From NCBI GenBank assembly GCA_030592625.1, contig JAUVIY010000037.1, positions 1-13,921 of the forward strand: DNA of 13,921 bases, written 5' to 3'. Below the pieces are notes generated by a model, which was given only the letters and a program-made list of their open reading frames with translations, was not told the DNA's origin and did no database searches. The position numbers and the translations under genes are program-made. The stretch is from Spirochaeta sp. (lineage in GTDB: Bacteria > Spirochaetota > Spirochaetia > DSM-2461). This document shows, one piece after another, positions 12,035-13,921 of this stretch. Each line of letters begins with the position of its first letter. Positions within the stretch are counted from its first letter, which is position 1.

Positions 12035-12796
12035 TCACTCCGTACTGTCGGGTATCACCATCTGCCGCTTCCCCCCGAAATCGAAAAACGCCGTCCTGAC
12101 TCCGAACATTTTCTCCAGGGTATTCTCGATAAGGGACTCCTCCAGCGGTCCCTCTGCAATCAGCCGGCCGTCTTTCATCAACAGGGCTGAATCGCACCAG
12201 CTCAAGGCGGCATTGATGTCATGCAATGCGGCGATCACCAGAACCCCGGTTTCACGAGCCCGATCCCTGAGTGCGGTCATGAATAAAATCTGAAATCTCA
12301 GATCCAGGTTGTTCAGTGGTTCGTCAAGAAGCAGCAGAGGTGTATCCTGGGCAAAGGCCCGTGCCAGAACCGCTTTCTGACGTTCTCCGCCGCTCACGTC
12401 CGAAAGGGACCGGAAAGCCAGGGAACTGAGGCCGAAACGATCGAGTATGCCGCTGACGATGCAGTGGTCTTCTTCACCTTCTTTCCAGCGAAACCAGGGC
12501 TTCCGTCCCAGGAGAACGTAGTCATAGAGCACCATGGCCGGATCAAATCGGGGGTGCTGGGGCACCAGAGCCCGATGCCGGGCCTGCTCCTCCCGGGACC
12601 ACTCGGATACCGCCCGGTCGCCCCAGGAGACACCTGGAACGTTACGCAAACCCGCCAGGCAGGAAAGCAATGTGGACTTCCCTGAACCGTTTTCTCCCAT
12701 CAGGGCTACCAGAAGGCCCTCCCCGCAGCGGAAAGACAGGTTTTTAAGTATGGGAATTGTACCGTATGCGAAAGACAGGTTCTCTACTGTAGTCAT
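12035..12796 (-). CDS. ABC transporter ATP-binding protein, FepC/BtuD type (cobalamin or Fe-siderophore uptake)
   Basis: This 253-residue protein is the nucleotide-binding subunit of a type II ABC importer on the cytoplasmic side of the membrane. It has Walker A GENGSGKST (34-42), a Q-loop glutamine in ALVPQHPRF (Gln80), the signature VSGGERQKA (134-142), Walker B LLLLDEPLNNLDL (154-166) and the switch histidine in ALHDIN (His192). Its start codon overlaps the stop codon of the permease gene by one base (TGATG), indicating translational coupling. The operon order on the minus strand is substrate-binding protein - permease - ATPase. BtuD, FepC, FhuC and HemV cannot be told apart by motifs. The adjacent cobO suggests corrinoid as substrate, which is an inference from context. 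Confidence 0.95.
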   Translation of the reverse strand: MTTVENLSFAYGTIPILKNLSFRCGEGLLVALMGENGSGKSTLLSCLAGLRNVPGVSWGDRAVSEWSREEQARHRALVPQHPRFDPAMVLYDYVLLGRKPWFRWKEGEEDHCIVSGILDRFGLSSLAFRSLSDVSGGERQKAVLARAFAQDTPLLLLDEPLNNLDLRFQILFMTALRDRARETGVLVIAALHDINAALSWCDSALLMKDGRLIAEGPLEESLIENTLEKMFGVRTAFFDFGGKRQMVIPDSTE

Positions 12797-13851
12797 CAGG
12801 GAGCCCTCCTGATCTTTCGTCGGCTCATCAGTATGGACACCAGAAAGGGCACTCCGAGGAAGGACGTAATGATACCGATGGGCAGCTCCGTGTTCCCCAG
12901 CAGTGTTCGGGCCAGAGTGTCGGAAACCATGAGGAAAAACGCCCCTGTCAGAGCCGATGCCGGGAACAGCAGGCGGTGATCGCTTCCCAGAAGCAGGCGC
13001 GCCATGTGAGGAGCCGCCAGGCCGATGAAGCCGATAACCCCTGTGAAGCTGACGATGATGGCGGTAACCAGGGTGACGGTGACGATGACGGCGAAGCGGA
13101 TGAACCGGGGATTCACACCCAGGCTCCGGGCCGCGTCTTCTCCGGAAGAGAGAATGTTCAGCTGCCAGGAGAGGGAGTAAAGAACCGGTACGGCCGCCAT
13201 GGATAACAGGGTTACAATGAGAGCTCTGGACCAGGTAGTGGAACTCAGGGAACCCATGAGCCAGAAAACGATTTTCGCCAGTTGATCGTGGGAAGCCAGG
13301 TACTGAAGTAAGGATGTACCTGCCGAGAAGATGTACATTACAGCGATACCCGCCAGGATAAGGCCCTCGGCCCGCATTCGTCCCTTCCTGGCGAAGAACA
13401 TCACCATCGTCAGCGATGCCAATGATGCCGAGAACGCCGCCGGAATGATGAGGCCCGGGACGTCAAAGATGATAGCCAGGGAAGCACCGAAGGCACTGGC
13501 CGCCGAGATTCCCAGTGTGTAAGGGCTCACCAGGGGGTTCCTCATAATACCCTGCATGGCGGTGCCGCTTATGGACAGGCTCATCCCGGCGAACAGTGCC
13601 ATCACGATACGTGGGAGCCGGATATCCCAGACTACCGAGAATTTACCCAGGGAAAGCGACTCCGGACGACACCCCGAAAGACCGGCTTTCAGGGAATCCC
13701 AAACCTCGCCGAGACTGAGACGGGCAGAGCCGATACTCACCGAAACCAGGGCTAAAACGGCAAGAACCAGGGTCGCAGCCGTCAGAATGGTTCGCCGGAT
13801 CCGGGCCCGGCGAATCAGTGATTCCCGGATATCAGCGAGGCGGATAGACAT
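12796..13851 (-). CDS. FecCD/BtuC-family ABC transporter permease
   Basis: The permease is an inner-membrane protein of 351 residues, typical for the FecCD family, with about ten predicted hydrophobic segments beginning with residues 21-41. Family motifs are IRLPRIVMALFAGMSLSISG (77-96), MQGIMRNPLVSPYTLGIS (99-116), GFIGLAAPHMARLLLGSDHR (274-293, the coupling-helix region that contacts the ATPase), LPIGIITSFLGVPF (323-336) and a basic end, SRRKIRR. I placed the start at ATG 13851. The frame stays open to the right edge (another ATG at 13920), but that extra stretch is read in a different frame as the end of a substrate-binding protein, and 351 residues is the normal length. The chosen start overlaps that upstream gene by 20 bp. 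The stop overlaps the ATPase gene start by one base. Confidence 0.93.
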   Translation of the reverse strand: MSIRLADIRESLIRRARIRRTILTAATLVLAVLALVSVSIGSARLSLGEVWDSLKAGLSGCRPESLSLGKFSVVWDIRLPRIVMALFAGMSLSISGTAMQGIMRNPLVSPYTLGISAASAFGASLAIIFDVPGLIIPAAFSASLASLTMVMFFARKGRMRAEGLILAGIAVMYIFSAGTSLLQYLASHDQLAKIVFWLMGSLSSTTWSRALIVTLLSMAAVPVLYSLSWQLNILSSGEDAARSLGVNPRFIRFAVIVTVTLVTAIIVSFTGVIGFIGLAAPHMARLLLGSDHRLLFPASALTGAFFLMVSDTLARTLLGNTELPIGIITSFLGVPFLVSILMSRRKIRRAP

Positions 13852-13921
13852 ACGTCTCGCGTATTCTCTCCCACTCTTCCGCTCCGTAGAGAGAGCTGAT
13901 GAGAGACCTGTAAATTTCATC
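13832..13921 (-). CDS. C-terminal end of a probable periplasmic substrate-binding protein of the same importer (partial)
   Basis: In a different frame from the permease, the minus strand reads 29 codons from the window edge to a TGA at 13834-13832. The peptide starts DEIYRSLISSLYGAE and ends EWERIRETYVYPPR. A conserved-looking amphipathic helix of this kind is usual at the C-terminus of BtuF/FepB-like binding proteins (for example DEIYRSLYG-type endings), and the gene order SBP - permease - ATPase is the family standard. Only the tail is visible, so the assignment rests mainly on context. Overlap with the permease start is 20 bp, consistent with one operon. Confidence 0.6.
   Translation of the reverse strand, partial: DEIYRSLISSLYGAEEWERIRETYVYPPR

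Noticed and set aside
13852..13920. Longer permease form starting at the ATG at 13920
   Set aside because: The extra 23 residues are polar and non-family-like, and another frame there reads as the tail of a substrate-binding protein.
1..13921. CRISPR arrays, tRNA or rRNA genes, and phage genes
   Set aside because: I looked for regular direct repeats with spacers, tRNA-like arms and phage motifs and found none I could support.

Overview
The window looks like a chromosomal segment of a Gram-negative-type bacterium with a moderate, patchy GC content. A spirochaete (Spirochaetales) is my best guess. It rests on the style of the stand-alone XRE regulator (a GYMCDIE-type helix, then PSADNLAKLAEELKLDPFQLF), a MelA-type GH4 enzyme, rubredoxin and a TCA gene set. 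This is inference from memory of families, not a search.

Layout. (1) 1-3050, AT-rich and accessory in character: a DUF4143-type AAA ATPase cut by the left edge, a GH4 alpha-galactosidase (MelA type), and about 500 bp without a gene that holds a long hairpin and a scrambled repeat fragment, all read on the minus strand. (2) 3050-4170: a small cupin (minus) and an XRE regulator (plus) are divergent, with copy 1 of a 133-bp palindromic mobile element between them. (3) 4280-10833, higher GC: a likely transcription unit acnA - sucC - sucD - fumC - rubredoxin, behind a good sigma70-like promoter. It encodes aconitase, both subunits of succinyl-CoA synthetase and class II fumarase. (4) 10834-11434, AT-rich again: copy 2 of the 133-bp element, then an MmcQ/YjbR-family gene. 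(5) 11512-13921: a CobO-type corrinoid adenosyltransferase, facing a FecCD/BtuCD-type ABC importer on the minus strand (ATPase, permease, and the last 29 codons of a probable substrate-binding protein). Together these suggest vitamin B12 or corrinoid uptake and adenosylation, although a siderophore importer is not excluded.

The most notable feature is the pair of 133-bp elements at 3562-3694 and 10864-10996. They have the same length, differ at 5 positions, and are each flanked by a different perfect 4-bp direct repeat (TACT or TATA). Almost the whole element folds into three successive hairpins. None of the five differences breaks a stem: two are in spacers, one is at an existing mismatch, and two form a compensatory pair in the 18-bp stem. 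Both copies lie in the same orientation 87-96 bp upstream of a plus-strand gene. This fits a non-autonomous mobile element (MITE-like) whose fold appears to be maintained. No transposase is visible in the window.

Smaller points: three TTCCTT motifs exactly 33 bp apart over the ATPase promoter; a promoter that would make that ATPase mRNA essentially leaderless; a 15-codon leader ORF with a strong ribosome-binding site before sucC; and candidate operators at the cupin and XRE genes.
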